The notes under the pieces were generated by a model. The model searched no databases. It saw nothing but the letters and a program-made list of their open reading frames with translations, and was not told the DNA's origin. Shown here in pieces: positions 1 through 11,589 of a DNA stretch of 64,000 bases (positions are counted from its first letter, which is position 1; every line of letters begins with the position of its first letter). The DNA is from Codonopsis lanceolata (taxonomy: Eukaryota; Streptophyta; Magnoliopsida; Asterales; Campanulaceae): positions 60,346,109 through 60,410,108 of the forward strand of contig CM028377.1 of assembly GCA_013146195.2 (NCBI GenBank), in the 5' to 3' direction. Made by a program: the position numbers and the translations under genes.

Positions 1-1843
1 GTTAGCGAGTGTTTATTTTTACTATAAAATTTATTTACGCACTAAAATCATTCACAATTCTAAAAATGCATCCCTGTTATGACACAATTGCCCTTCAAAT
101 ACTTGCATTACTTAGTGATGACATAACACAATTGTCTATCATCCATTATTTTCATTCAAGTTCTTCAAACGAGAGAAACTTGAAGGATATGTAACCCCTT
201 TTCTAGTTTTCTATTATATTTTCTTATTATTGTTTGATCTACGTGGTAAGTTGAAGGAAACGTCTAAGCCTACTAATACTTTCATTTAAGCTATTTTAAA
301 TGTAATGATTCGAGTTCTGAAACTTAGGTTCATTGTGTATGACTCACTCGCTGGCTCATTAAGCATGCAGCACTTTTGATCATCGGGAATGAGTTCGCCA
401 CTGACCACATTATAAACCACACGGTCCACACACAAGTCTGAAAGTCTTACATCTACCCAATGTGGGATGAGAATATTATATTAAATCTTTACTAATCTTT
501 ACATTAGACATATGGCTGCACAAAGTGTGAGGTCTCAGGTTCGATCTCTTCCATGTCCCCCTTAGGAGGAAAAAAAAAAAGTACTTAGAACACATTAAAA
601 ACTCTTATATAATAATATGTTTTGTCTCAAAAAATATAGTTGAGCATAAGAATGTCAACATAAAACGGTTATCGAAGCAAAACAATATTTACGCTCTTAA
701 AATGTGTCCTTAAAAGACATGTTAGTTGGACTCAATTTTTATTACCCTTTTAATTTTAAAACAAATGCCCCCTATTTTATTTCCGGACGTTTCAGAATAA
801 GAGATATTTTTTTAAAATTCTATAAACACATTGTCTATAATATTCTTATTAATTATGAGATTGAAAAAAAAAATCAATTGCGAATGACAGTACTAACAAA
901 TATTTAAAGGGTATTAAAAAAATTAAAAATATTAATGCACTAAAAAAACATGTGTAAAGTGAACTAATGGCACTAAATTTAGAACGAAAAGAGTAATTTA
1001 TCTTTTGAGTATTTTTAAATATATACATGTGAGAGTGAGATGCATAATTTAAAGTGCAAAAAAGTAAGGATGAATACAAAAAGTAAAAAAAATTATACTT
1101 CCCCCTATTTTTAAATAATTGTCATGCTCTTCGTTTTTGTCTGTTTCAAAAAAATTGTTTTGCTTTAAATTTTTTTTAGATTAGCCCTTTTATCACTTTA
1201 ATTTTACTTTTTCTTCCTATTTTAAATATAGTCACATACACAAAGGTTTTAATTAAATTATATATTACTATCTTTGTTTCGGATAAATAATCCCCATTTA
1301 TAAGTTAAACTATATAAAAAATGACACTTACAATAATTTATTGGTAATAGAATAATAATTTTATACTTTAATTTTTTAAAGTTGATTTTTTAAGTAAAAT
1401 GACTCAAAATAAATCTTTTACTTTGAAGTAAACATTTCTAAAATAAATAAACATTTTTTTAAGTAAAACTATTGCACAGAAAGTTTCTCGAAGGTCGTGA
1501 TTGATAGTGAACAAAAGATGAACCCACTAGTACTGAAACGGTGAAACCCCATCTCGAGCCTGACGGACATATCTGTCTTTTCTCTTTGGCTTTTGTTTTT
1601 ATCTTTAAGGATATGCCATCTAACCCTCATGTCTACAACTTTATCTTTATTTGTCCCCTCAGCCTCGATAGTCGATAGGCGATAGCCCACCATTTCTCAG
1701 TTCTCACCTCCGCCATATTACATTTAGCCTGCATTTGACATAGGGTGTGTTAAAATTAATAGGATACAGTTCAGGTTTTATATTTTTATTTTAATAGATA
1801 AAATAAAATAGAGATAAGGATAAGTTTCCTTTCACTACACCCT
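1..1843. other. AT-rich intergenic DNA, no gene seen
   Basis: I see only short open frames without coding character. Around 1090-1290 there is a degraded piece that resembles the ends of Stowaway-like elements (a Y-rich start near 1099 followed by an 'aattgtc' motif), but I cannot find a matching second end. The stretch 1480-1740 is less AT-rich than its surroundings but shows no recognisable domain on either strand. Confidence 0.5.
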
Positions 1844-1846
1844 TAC

Positions 1847-2657
1847 AGCATGTACGATGAAAATACCCAAATTAAGCTAACAATCAAACACAACTTATTA
1901 AAAATTAAGATCTCGTTTGGTACAATATTTTGAAAATATAATTTTTTCAAAACTCAGTGTTTTTAATACGTAATTTTTTTTATAAATACGTTTGGAAAAC
2001 TATTTCAAAACGTTATTTTTGTAAACATAATAGTTGTAAAGACAACATATTTTTAAAACGCTTCAAATTATAGCGTTTTAAAACGCAGCACATTTTTAAA
2101 ATACTATATTAAAACACTTTTATTTAAAAAAATAAGTGTATTTTTTGTTAGCGTTTTGCTCAAAACATTCCACCAAACAAGCACTAAATAATCTATTAAA
2201 TATTCATTTGATTCAAAACAAAAAAAAAAAACTTACCCAATAGTGGTCTAAAATCCAACACATTTATATATCCAACCATTTATCTCCATTAATAATGACT
2301 AAAAACTTTAAAAAAATCGTAGAAATTCTTTCTGATGTCCAAATGAAACAAATCAAGTCTCTATTTATAAGTAAAAATGTTACTTTAATTCAAGAAAAAT
2401 AAAATAAAGAAAAAAAGAATTATTTTGAGCTAAAAATTGGTCAAAAAAGACAAAGAGAAAAATAAAATGTCAAACAATACAATGACGACACATGGAAAGG
2501 GGAAGGGGGAGGAAGGCGCAGCAGCCGGAAGAGTTCATCTAGTGATTTCTTTTTCATATAATCATTGGTTGATTTTTGTTAGATTTGTTTAGAATATATA
2601 TTATATGGGGGGAAGATTGCAAGGAGATACCCATTAGATTAGCCATTGGGTTTGCTC
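1847..2657. mobile_element. PIF/Harbinger-like MITE, interrupted by a second MITE
   Basis: The ends are imperfect inverted repeats. The left starts CAGCATGTACGATG and the right ends with TTTGCTC, each flanked by TTA (1844-1846 and 2658-2660), the 3-bp target duplication typical of PIF/Harbinger elements. The body closely resembles another copy at 62148-62978: both contain 'aaaatccaaca' next to 'cattt(g)att' and a late 'cccatttagatta'-type stretch. A different MITE interrupts this copy at 1909-2184. It has no coding capacity. The assignment rests on end structure and on the second copy, not on a transposase. Confidence 0.6.
1909..2184. mobile_element. Short MITE nested inside the MITE at 1847-2657
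   Basis: A 276-bp element. Its left end reads GATCTCGTTTGGT and its right end, reverse-complemented, reads GTGCTTGTTTGGT. The similarity continues inward for about 25 bp. It is flanked on both sides by TAA (1906-1908 and 2185-2187). The interior is rich in 'cgttttaaaacg'-like palindromic words, so a transcript would fold into a long hairpin. Removing it restores continuity with the MITE copy at 62 kb, which shows that it inserted later. It fits a Tourist/PIF-type non-autonomous element. Confidence 0.65.
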
Positions 2658-3480
2658 TTACGATACAAGTTAGGTTTTATATTTTTATTTATTACTTACT
2701 TCGTTTTAGGTAAAAAGTTTAATATTCTATTTTGAGATATTTTAATTAAATAGTTCGACTTTTAAAGAAATGAACACAATCTTTCAACTTTATCAACACT
2801 TGTAATATTGATATTTTGACTATATACACATATTTTTATAATTATAACTAATGTTAATAATACTTATATACTCTGTATCTCTTAAATATTATACTTTCAA
2901 ATAGTATTTTTTTAAAATGGAATGAAAAACTAATTATTCGTTCTTAAATAATTGTCTTGTTTGTCTCAACACATAGATTAAAAAAACTAATTAATTCTAT
3001 TATAAATATCAATATAATATGTATTTTTTACTGTTTTGTACATGTGTCTATAATTAAAATATAAAAAAAATAAAAAAAGTGATGAAAGTATTTTTTTAAA
3101 AAGTTTATTTTGTCAGAAACGAATAAAAAACAATAACATAACAATTATTTAAAAACGATAATATTATACTCAACGGTCACGGGTGTATAATTAATTAGTT
3201 CTGAAGATACTATAGGACAAATTTTTACTACGACTGTTTTTATTAATTATAATGGAAAAAAGGCCAACAAAGCCTCCAAGTCATAAACCTACTTTTTAAA
3301 AATTAATTGAAGAAAAAAAGAAAAAAGAGATATTTACTGACTTTGCCTTTTCTTTTAAAAGCATCTCTCTGTCCCCGCACTCCAAATTTAGTTTTGCACA
3401 TTAAACAGATTTCAATATTCTCACTTTCCTTCCTTCCCTTCCCTTCATTCGCTCCAAATTTTGACCCAAAACTTCACTTT
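2658..3480. other. AT-rich upstream region of the 169-residue gene
   Basis: This is the distal upstream region of the gene at 3679. It is very AT-rich, with some degraded repeat words ('aacaattatttaaaaacg', 'tattatactttcaaatag') that look like old MITE pieces. No open frame with coding character is visible. The short frames just before 3480 come from the Y-rich promoter area and are not a gene. Confidence 0.45.
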
Positions 3481-3490
3481 CCCCTCCTTC

Positions 3491-3678
3491 TATATAATCC
3501 TTTCCACTCCCTTCTCTCTCTCATCATCCTTCCCTCTTTCTCTCTCTACAACCCCCTTTGCCTTTTACCCCTTCTTTCCTCATATTTCTCTCTCCACTCT
3601 CCAAGTAGTTGTTGTCTCATACCCTAACTTTCTCTCCCACATATAAACACACACTAACCCCTCTCTCTCTCACTAAAT
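3491..3678 (+). promoter_or_regulatory. Core promoter and CT-rich leader of the 169-residue gene
   Basis: A TATA box (TATATAA, 3491-3497) is followed by long pyrimidine runs (CTTCTCTCTCTC-type Y patches), a common design in plant core promoters. The leader up to the ATG at 3679 contains no upstream ATG, so the annotated start is the first ATG after the TATA box. A second TATA-like word (CATATAAAC, about 3640) lies too close to the start codon to be the main box, but it could support an alternative start. Transcription is inferred to begin near 3525. Confidence 0.6.
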
Positions 3679-4188
3679 ATGGCAGAAAATCACCTAAAGC
3701 GCCAAAGAGAAGAAACCCACATAGTAGAGGACTCTAAGCGCCATACATCTTACAACCAAATACTCTCCATTCTTGATGATGAAGAAGATGAACCCACCCA
3801 AGATTTGTCAGAAATTTTCACCACCTTTCAACAAGAGCTCTCCTCTGACTTCCCGGATTTCGACCCATTACCCAAGTCGACTCGGGACTCCGACCTGTGT
3901 GAAGACTTAACTGTGGTCTCGGCTCCATCTGATTGCAGCCCGAGCTCATCCGGCTCACTGGCTGTGTTAAAGGAAGATAACGAAGAAAATGAGAAGGAGA
4001 GGGTAATTAGACACCTTCTAGAAGCTTCTGATGACGAATTAGGGATACCCCATAGAATGGACGGTGGAGATGATGAGGTTGAAATCAACGGTGGAGATTA
4101 TTCCTTTGCTTTCTGTGATGGGTTGTGGGAGATTGAAGATGAGGCTGCTAACTACTATACCTTATTACAGTCTGAACTTTTCATGTAG
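3679..4188 (+). CDS. Small acidic plant protein, function unknown
   Basis: A single-exon frame of 169 codons with a plant-type promoter and first-ATG start; it is the only convincing host gene in the window. The protein is strongly acidic. Near the N-terminus lies a basic patch (KRQREE, residues 7-12; then SKRH), which could act as a weak nuclear signal. Next comes a short helix-like block, YNQILSILDDEEDEPTQ, and an acid/serine-rich middle (residues about 60-105). A second conserved-looking block, RHLLEASDDELGIP (about 110-123), follows. The C-terminal box has aromatic and acidic residues, DGLWEIEDEAANYYTLLQ, and the protein ends SELFM. There is no signal peptide, membrane segment or enzyme motif. 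Acidic blocks with spaced aromatic residues would suit a transcriptional activator or adaptor, but this is inference. I do not recognise the family with confidence. The minus-strand frame at 3828-4088 is a shadow. Confidence 0.8.
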   Translation: MAENHLKRQREETHIVEDSKRHTSYNQILSILDDEEDEPTQDLSEIFTTFQQELSSDFPDFDPLPKSTRDSDLCEDLTVVSAPSDCSPSSSGSLAVLKEDNEENEKERVIRHLLEASDDELGIPHRMDGGDDEVEINGGDYSFAFCDGLWEIEDEAANYYTLLQSELFM

Positions 4189-4838
4189 TAGCAGTTTCTG
4201 GAGGATTAGAAGTTACAAAGGTGAAACTATCAGGGTGGTATAAAGGGAGAAGATGGAACAATATTGGGCCTGACGAATTTCATTTGGGTCCCTCGTGTTT
4301 TCTAAAAGATAGAAAAACTCCCCTACTTATTCTAGAATATTAGCAAGATTTAGAAGGAAAATTTGATATTGAAAATTTATTTTCATTGAAAAGGGTATTA
4401 GGTGTAAATCTTGGAGGACAAAATGGTCCCTGGATGGCTGGCTAGTTTATTCTCTCTTTTCTTTTTTTCCCCTCAATGTCCACGAGGAGGAGGAGGTTGT
4501 CATTTTACAGCTAGTGGGACTTTTTTAATCCCTTAACCTAATCGCACTCAATTAAATTCATCTTTTGATTATTGAGCTTTGGCCAATTTTTTACTCGAAT
4601 TTCAAAGAGGTAAATTAAAGTTCTAGCCAGGCACATATCACTCTTTCTTTCTGTTTGGTTCATGAGGTGGCTAGTTTCGGGAATTAGCAACATACACCAA
4701 TCCTCCAGTGAACAGATTCAGAGCATACCCATATGCTCATTGCTCAATACAAATTATGTATTTGAGTATTTTCTCCAAATATTAATCACTGAAATTTGAC
4801 TTAACTAAATTTTAACAGCATTTTGGAAAGAAAAAATA
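4189..4838. other. 3' flank of the 169-residue gene
   Basis: The 3' untranslated region presumably lies in the first 200-400 bp (TAG at 4186, second in-frame TAG immediately after). I see no clear AATAAA signal, which is common for plant genes. The rest is AT-rich without open frames of note. Confidence 0.4.
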
Positions 4839-4840
4839 TA

Positions 4841-5010
4841 CTCCCTCCGTTCCGCCAACAAAAAAATGTATTATATTATTTTTGAATGTTTCATTTTAAA
4901 AATTTACTTTGAAAATTATGTTTATCATTTTTATGACATTTCAACATTACCCTCCACATATGATAATAACATATTGAACATGATCAAATATAATTATAAT
5001 TATAACCAAC

Positions 5011-5083
<73 letters not shown>

Positions 5084-5384
5084 TAATTACTAGACTTTTC
5101 AAACACGCTCCTTGAGCGGAACAAAATAAACACTCTCGCTGTCCCAAAATTATTGTCTTACTTTCATTTTTTGTCCGTTCTAAAATAATTGTAGGTTTGA
5201 AAGTTTTTTTTAGGACATCACTTTTATCACTTTACCCTTTTTTTTTGTTATTTTAATTTTGGGCCACATATCCATGGGTTTTGAAGGAAACCACATACTA
5301 TTTCAATATTAATAATCAAGTCAATTATTTTTTCTTAATCCATGTGTCGGGTCAAACAAGACAATAATTTTACGACGGAATGAG
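4841..5384. mobile_element. Composite of two Stowaway-like MITEs with a TA microsatellite
   Basis: The left end, CTCCCTCCGTTCCG, follows a TA (4839-4840). The right end, CGACGGAATGAG, is followed by TA (5385-5386). These are the usual Stowaway ends and TA target site. Inside, a second left end starts at 5133 (CTCTCGCTGTCCC then AAAATTATTGTC). It matches the right end over about 25 bp in inverse orientation, so 5133-5384 looks like a complete 252-bp element. The outer left part 4841-5132 is a remnant of another, split by a TA tract. Confidence 0.6.
5014..5081. repeat. (AT)n microsatellite, 68 bp
   Basis: A perfect alternating AT tract inside the Stowaway composite. It creates spurious open frames rich in Ile-Tyr on both strands. 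Confidence 0.95.
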
Positions 5385-7101
5385 TATATGTTTAAGCCAT
5401 CTACTCACATTGTTACATGATTTTGAGGCTTTTTTCGTAGTTTTTCCTTTCTCTTGTCCACCCAATTTTTCTTTGGGTTGTGCTATATAGCCTCCCCCCT
5501 TTTCTCCAAGTTGATCCACCATCTAATTATATCACCTACTTAATTTAAAAATACTTCAAAACACTCTTTATACCCTCACCCCTAGATTACATATTTTGCC
5601 CTTTAAAATTTTCAAACTATATTGTTACACAAATCCCCTCCCTAACCCACCCTATTTACACAAACCACCCCCTCTATACCCCCAAACCCACCAAAACCAA
5701 TGAATTCCTTCCCACCCACTCTTATGCACACACGCAACCCAGCAAAAAAAATTACATCCTAGGATTGTGTTTTTTATTGATTGTGAGTTGTTTTAGGGAC
5801 AAAGTTTTGAAAAAAATTGATGTGGTTATTGTTTAATTTTGGGAAAAAATCAGGCCTGAAGCACATAACTAGGGGCACAATGTTCGACCCTAGCTAACCG
5901 AATTTCATGGATTTGTTCAGACTCCCACAGTCTAACATATTACATAAGTTCGGATCTGAGCGACCGAACAGAACCATGAAATTTGATTGAAAAAGGTTGA
6001 ACATTTTGTTCGACTGGCAGACACCGAACAATTTAGCTATGTTCGGTTGGAACCAATCAAACATTTGCAATTTGTTCGATGACCCAGGTCCGAGCATTAC
6101 ATGACGAATACCTCTTTTTTCAAGAAAAAAATATGAATTTTTAAACAATTTTAAGCAAAAAAAAGTTTTAAATGCTTATCACAATAACCATATTAGCTTC
6201 TTCTTTTGATTTCTTCACACCCAATGTTGAATCCTTAAGTTTTTTTTAAGGTTGAAGGTTTTTTGGAAGGGAAGAAGATATTGAAAACAAAAGAAGAGGA
6301 ATACAAAGGAGAAGAAGATAGATTGAGAATAAGGAGGTGAAGATAGATTGAGAATAATTAGGTATATTTGTTGGAGGGAGAAGAAGGGTTTGAAGAAGAA
6401 TGAGTTGGGAAAAAGATGTTTTAAGAATGAGATGACGAGTTGATGTTTAGTTTATAGCGATTGACGATGGTCTACTTATCATCTTAAGGTATGATTTGTT
6501 ATTTAAGGAGTCAACTTGAGAGGGACCCTTTTTCTTTAAATTTGAATTCTTGAATGGAATCCGGTATGCAAACAAGGAAGGATTACTATCAATGTGATCT
6601 CATGACAACTATGCCACAAAAATGGATATGCATCTCACTTGTACCTTGTCTTTAAGATAAAAGTTGTTTGCAAGATGATAGCTAGTCTGGTGGTAACTCC
6701 AGTATTATTGCTTCAATTATTATATTCCATCTCTTGCAAAAATATAATCATGTTTGACTTGATATAAATATTAACAAACAAAATAATCCATACTATAAAT
6801 TATTATTACAATTTCACCAACGACTTTCATAGTCTCACTTTTCTTTTGATAAAATTTTAATTTTTCAAAATAAATTAAACATGGTCCACCATCAACCAAT
6901 ATAATTAAAAGAACATACTTAAACTTCATTAATAATTATAAAGAATCATGTAGACTGTGAATTTCTATGCACATTTTAAGGGTGTCTTTCTACACATTTT
7001 GGTGAACCTATACAAAAAATATTGATTTTTTTTACTTTGAATATTTGAATGCTATTACCATTGGTAAATATAATAAGAAAATAAACTTAAGTCTTATTAC
7101 A
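5385..7101. other. Intergenic DNA without a recognisable gene
   Basis: The stretch 5500-5720 is C-rich and T-poor, 5880-6120 contains scattered 'gttcg...cgaac' words, and 6240-6440 is purine-rich (gaagaagg-type). A minus-strand frame at 5894-6148 has composition set by the repeated word and no domain I know. I see no promoter and splice pattern that would make a gene. Confidence 0.45.
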
Positions 7102-7103
7102 TA

Positions 7104-7242
7104 CTCTCACCATTCTAGGCAAAGAGCCCTGTTTAAAAGTCAAACTTAATGAGAAAATAATATTTTTAGTTGATCATTAGTAATAAAATTACATTTGTAT
7201 GGAAAGTGGAAATAATATACTCTTTGCTTAGAACGGAGCGAG
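7104..7242. mobile_element. Stowaway-like MITE, 139 bp
   Basis: The left end CTCTCACCATTCTAGGCAAA and the right end (reverse complement CTCGCTCCGTTCTAAGCAAA) agree at 16 of the first 20 positions. TA flanks both sides (7102-7103 and 7243-7244). The size and TA target fit a small Tc1/mariner-derived Stowaway element. Confidence 0.75.
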
Positions 7243-7501
7243 TACAACTAAGAACTATGAAAGTTGTGACTTGTGAGTTCCTATTTACAGTTTTGTAAAT
7301 TATTAGTTTTAAGTTATTTTGCTAATTTAAATTGGTATTTTAATAAATTAGTAAATCTTTAATCTTCTAGTCATAAACATACCTATTATTCTTTAATCTT
7401 TTAGTTATAAAAATACCAATGATCTGCCTAACAGAATTGTAATCTATAACTTAATAAATAACAATTGGTTCAAATTTTAAAATAATAATTTTTATGTAAT
7501 A

Positions 7502-8185
7502 CTCCCTCTATTTGGGTAAAATAGTCCATAATTCTATTTTGAGATGTTTTTATTTAAAGTGTTCATTTTCAAAAATCAAACATAAAAATATTATTTTATT
7601 ACTAATAAATTATTAAAATTATTATATTTTTAAAAGTTTGACTTTCAAACAAGATCTTTTTACGCGGAATTGATTAAGCCTCTCCGTTGTCAAATCGATA
7701 TCATAATTTTATGTATTGATAATGTTTTTAGCTTTAAAGGCAACTCCAATGGGACCCCTTTCCCTCGTTTTGGTGAGATTTTCACCATTTTCTCCCAACT
7801 CATACAACCAAATCCAACACTTATGGTGTGGCAGGTGTGGTGAACAGTGTTGCCACAAATTTGATGTTGGTGGAATCCATTCGTTTTTTGATAAAAAATA
7901 ATTATTAAATACAGAAAGTTATTAATAAATATTGATAAAATAATACTATTAATTTTAAAATATTTTAAACTAACTAAATCGACAAAAAAGAGTTCGCTTT
8001 TCTTCAAATTTAAGACATTACTTTTACCATCTTACTTTTACTTTTTTTTATTTTAGTTTTGGACCACAAATTCATAAGTTTTAAAAAAAATCACATACTA
8101 TTTCAATATTAATAATCTAATCAAATATGTTTTTTTTAAATCGTGCGCCAAGTTAATACAGATAATAATTTTTAAATAAAGGGAG
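7502..8185. mobile_element. Stowaway-like remnant, possibly composite
   Basis: The left end CTCCCTCTATTT and the right end (reverse complement CTCCCTTTATTT) are flanked by TA (7500-7501 and 8186-8187). At 684 bp it is long for Stowaway. An internal end-like motif near 7660 ('acgcggaattg') suggests that another piece is inserted or joined. The frame at 7716-7901 has no coding signal. Confidence 0.45.
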
Positions 8186-8712
8186 TAGCTTTTAATGACA
8201 TTGTCATTCCAAATTATTATCTACTTAACGATTTTAATAACTCTAATACAAAACTTTGTAAGTATATACCACAAAGTTAAAGATTAATTTTTTTAAAAGT
8301 TGAAGTTTTAAATAAGATTATTTTTTAATGAAAGGGATACATATTAATGAAATTCTGGCAATTTCGAAAGGCACATGAATTATCTTATCATAGACGCACA
8401 GTGCAGTCGCCATCCCTAACGTCTAGATTTTGCACAGTTGGAGTTGTTTCGACAAATTTGTTTCTGTGTATTGTGTGGGCATGGCGGACAGCTCATTCCT
8501 ACGTCAGCTGCTCACTATCAAGGGGACCACGTGACTTTTCACGGGTCCGACTAGGACAAGTTGTCTTAATGTCGGCTCCAGCCTTCCTGTTTGTACAACT
8601 AAAAATAAATTCAAATATCTATTTGATATACCACACCACCTTATGTAAATAAAAAACTTTTCCAATAACTTGAAATTCCAACATCATTATCTCTAATTAA
8701 TAGTGAGGTTAT
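8186..8712. other. Intergenic DNA, no gene recognised
   Basis: A plus-strand frame of 101 codons (8347-8652) sits in a less AT-rich patch. Its product shows no domain, signal peptide or conserved motif, and no promoter or splice context supports it. Confidence 0.4.
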
Positions 8713-8715
8713 TAA

Positions 8716-9689
8716 GGCATTTTCAACAAGAACCCCAAATTTAATCAAATTTTACCCTAAATTTGATTTATTTCATCATGAGTCCAGATCTTATGTATCA
8801 CTTATACGTACCACTAGTATATTATTTTCATCTCAATCATTGGTTAAGATGCAATGGTTGAGATGCAATGGATGATATGAAAAGTAATACATCAGTTGTA
8901 CACACAAGTGGTACAGGAGATCTGGACTAATTTCAGCACTAAACATTATTTTAACTGTAACTCACAACCTCAAATCTCACTTCAAATAGAATATTCCTTT
9001 AGCATATTCTGTTTTTATTTCTTTTACTTTATTTATCAACATGTATATTAATTTGCTATTAATTTTTTAAATAATAATTATTAAGATTGCACAATTAATA
9101 ATTTTAGTATATATTTCATAGCTATATTTACGTTATTAATAATATTTAAAAATTAGTAATTTTTAAAACTAAATTGAAGAAATGTAATTTAACAAACATT
9201 CAAGTACTTGAAAATACCATAAAAAAATATTACAATCAATACAAAATATAACAAAAATCATACAACAACAACAATATCAAAATTAATTTAATTGTAAAAT
9301 TATTTATTTATTTGTAAACGAAATCTACAAATAATAGAAAAAAATGTTATAAAATTATTGAATTAATAATGTTCAATAATTTAAAATACTTAATATTATT
9401 ATTATTTATTTATATTATCTAATATTAGGTATTTATTAATTTTAATACATTTAAATAAAAAAATATTATATTATAAATAATTTTAACAATTATGTAATTA
9501 TTAAAAATTAATTTAATAACACGGGACCCACAAATACTAAATTGGGGGTTATGCTACAGGGAAACCCCAAATTTGGAGTAGCACTGTAGCAAACACCAAA
9601 TTTGGGATTGGGTTTGGGGATCGGATAGAGTAGAAAATGGGTGACCAAACCCCTAAATCAAGGATTTGGGGGTACCGTAGGAAATGGTC
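8716..9689. mobile_element. PIF/Harbinger-like non-autonomous element, 974 bp
   Basis: The left end GGCATTTTCAAC and the right end (reverse complement GACCATTTCCTAC) form imperfect inverted repeats flanked by TAA (8713-8715 and 9690-9692). Subterminal 'ccccaaattt' words near the left end recur inverted near the right end ('aaatttggg' at 9570-9610). No transposase is present. A smaller inverted-repeat element lies inside at 8781-8928. Confidence 0.55.
8781..8928. repeat. 148-bp foldback element nested in the 974-bp MITE
   Basis: It starts AGTCCAGATCT and ends AGATCTGGACT, a perfect 11-bp inverted terminus. The similarity continues as an imperfect hairpin over nearly the whole length ('attttcatctcaatcattgg' against 'ccattgcatctcaacc' and 'ggatgatatgaaaa'). 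This is a foldback MITE by structure; its superfamily is not assigned. Confidence 0.7.
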
Positions 9690-9692
9690 TAA

Positions 9693-11589
9693 TGATATCA
9701 TTCTCACCTTGATATCAATAATGAAATGATAATGATATTATCTAAATAAGTCGTGTTATTAGTCTCAATTATCTCTTCAATATCAAACATTAAAAACCTT
9801 GCCTACTAAACGTCGCCTTATAGTATATGATATTGTTTAGACTTAACTAGAAAATATTTTGGGTTGTTCCGACTTTAGTTGCTTACTAGTTTTGCTGATG
9901 GAATCGGGTAGGAGTAAAAATTTCAATTTAGTCGTTTGAATAGCTCAACCGTAAAAACAAGATTTATGGTGAACTAATTACCAATTTGTTATATTAAGTA
10001 CACCTTTTATTCTTTAATAATAGTCCTGTTTGTGCATACGTATTTTTTTAAAAAAAGTATAATTGAATATTCTAACTATTTATGTAATATTTTTTTTAAA
10101 CCTATATTCATGAGATTATAATACATGTAGAAAAAAATAAGAATAAAATGATTAAATTATTTTTCTAGAAAAGAAATTTTATGGAAAGTGGATAATTTTC
10201 TTAGAACAAACAAAAAGTATAATAATTATTTATGAACAAAAGGAGTAATTAACTTTTTCGAATATGTATACCAAATGACTTTTTCTAAGCAAGACTTCGT
10301 TTTTTTAACGAAAAATAACTTTTGAAAAATATTTTTTTTCTTCATTTTTCGATGTTTGGTAGCCTTTTAAAAATATAGTCAATATAAAATCATTTTCGAC
10401 TCAACGGAAAATAAAGTTTTCTTTTTAGGAAAATGACTTACGGATTCATTTTCCGTAAGTCATTTTCCAAATGTTCGAGTAGCCATCCGACCCCTTCCAC
10501 AATTACACATATTTACATATGCGTATACTATTTTACTCAACAAATAAATTGTTTAGAAATATAAATTAAGTTTGCGCACATTATTTATAAGTTATAATTT
10601 TAATAAATATTCGTTACATCATAAAATTAGTGTCCAATATACTATTTAGGGACGTCCCAAATATTATTTATTTTCTTTTTTAAAATATTTTTTTATATCA
10701 ATTATCATTTTTTATTTGTATTTATAAGATTGAAAAAAGATGGTCCTTATTGATTTGATACCATTAATGATAAATTGAGGGTTACTAAAATAAAATTACT
10801 TAAAGTTCAACACTATTATATATTGAATATGGACATTAATATTAGAATATACTTTTTGTATTTATTTATATATTGTTTTCGTAACATTTTTTGTACGTTT
10901 GCCAAACACCCGAAAATGTTTTCCGACATATTTTCAAAAGATTTACCAAATACCTTAAAATGGATTTTTTTTTCATTTCCAGAAATCATTTTCCGTAAAG
11001 CAAACGGAGCTTTACGGCAGAAACATATATTATTATATAGTTTTAAGTTTTGTTTGGTAATGGATAGTATTTTGATTGAAATTTGATTATTTTAACATAC
11101 ACTTTATATTAAAATAGAAAAAATACTAGTTTGAAGAAAATGACATACGTAAATTTTGTTTCTTTAATTTTTCAAAACGACCGACTTGTTGGCAACTACG
11201 TCGTGTCGGGCAGTCGCATACTCGTATCACTTTGGTCAAAGTGACAATTTCAATGTATCAAATCAGTTTTTATGTTTATTGTATGTTTAAAGTTTGTTAT
11301 TGTACCATATAATAACCATTTATAATGTTGGGTATAATAAAATTCTAATAGTTTGTTCACCCCAATTTCTCTCTTCTCCTTTGATTGATAATTTCCTATT
11401 AATTCTTATTGTTCAATTGCTTTCGTTATACACAACAAAAATAACTGTCAAAAATCACCTACTCCATGTGATTTTTAGTCCTAGAGATGATGCCTATAAC
11501 TCAGCAACAAAAGAGTGACACGCCCACGTGTTTCACGAGAATTCCACAATCCAAGCACATATACTCTCAAAAATTAATTTTGTGCTTTT
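9693..11589. other. AT-rich intergenic DNA with MITE pieces
   Basis: Apart from the Stowaway-like element at 10001-10245 I see no gene. Around 10280-10500 and 10900-11010 there are inverted copies of words such as 'ttttccg(a/t)aa' and 'ggaaaatgactt', which suggest the ends of an old transposon of roughly 0.7 kb. I cannot fix its boundaries. Confidence 0.4.
10001..10245. mobile_element. Stowaway-like MITE, 245 bp
   Basis: The left end CACCTTTTATTC and the right end (reverse complement CTCCTTTTGTTC) are flanked by TA on both sides (9999-10000 and 10246-10247). Inverted similarity continues inward ('aataatag' against 'attattata'). No coding capacity. Confidence 0.6.

Noticed and set aside
4866..5147. 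Ile-Tyr-rich frames on both strands
   Set aside because: Translation of an AT microsatellite.
5894..6148. 84-codon minus-strand frame
   Set aside because: The repeated 'gttcg' words give periodic Phe/Asn/Lys, with no start context or relatives that I recognise.
8347..8652. 101-codon plus-strand frame as a gene
   Set aside because: No promoter, domain or splice support; composition close to random for a less AT-rich patch.
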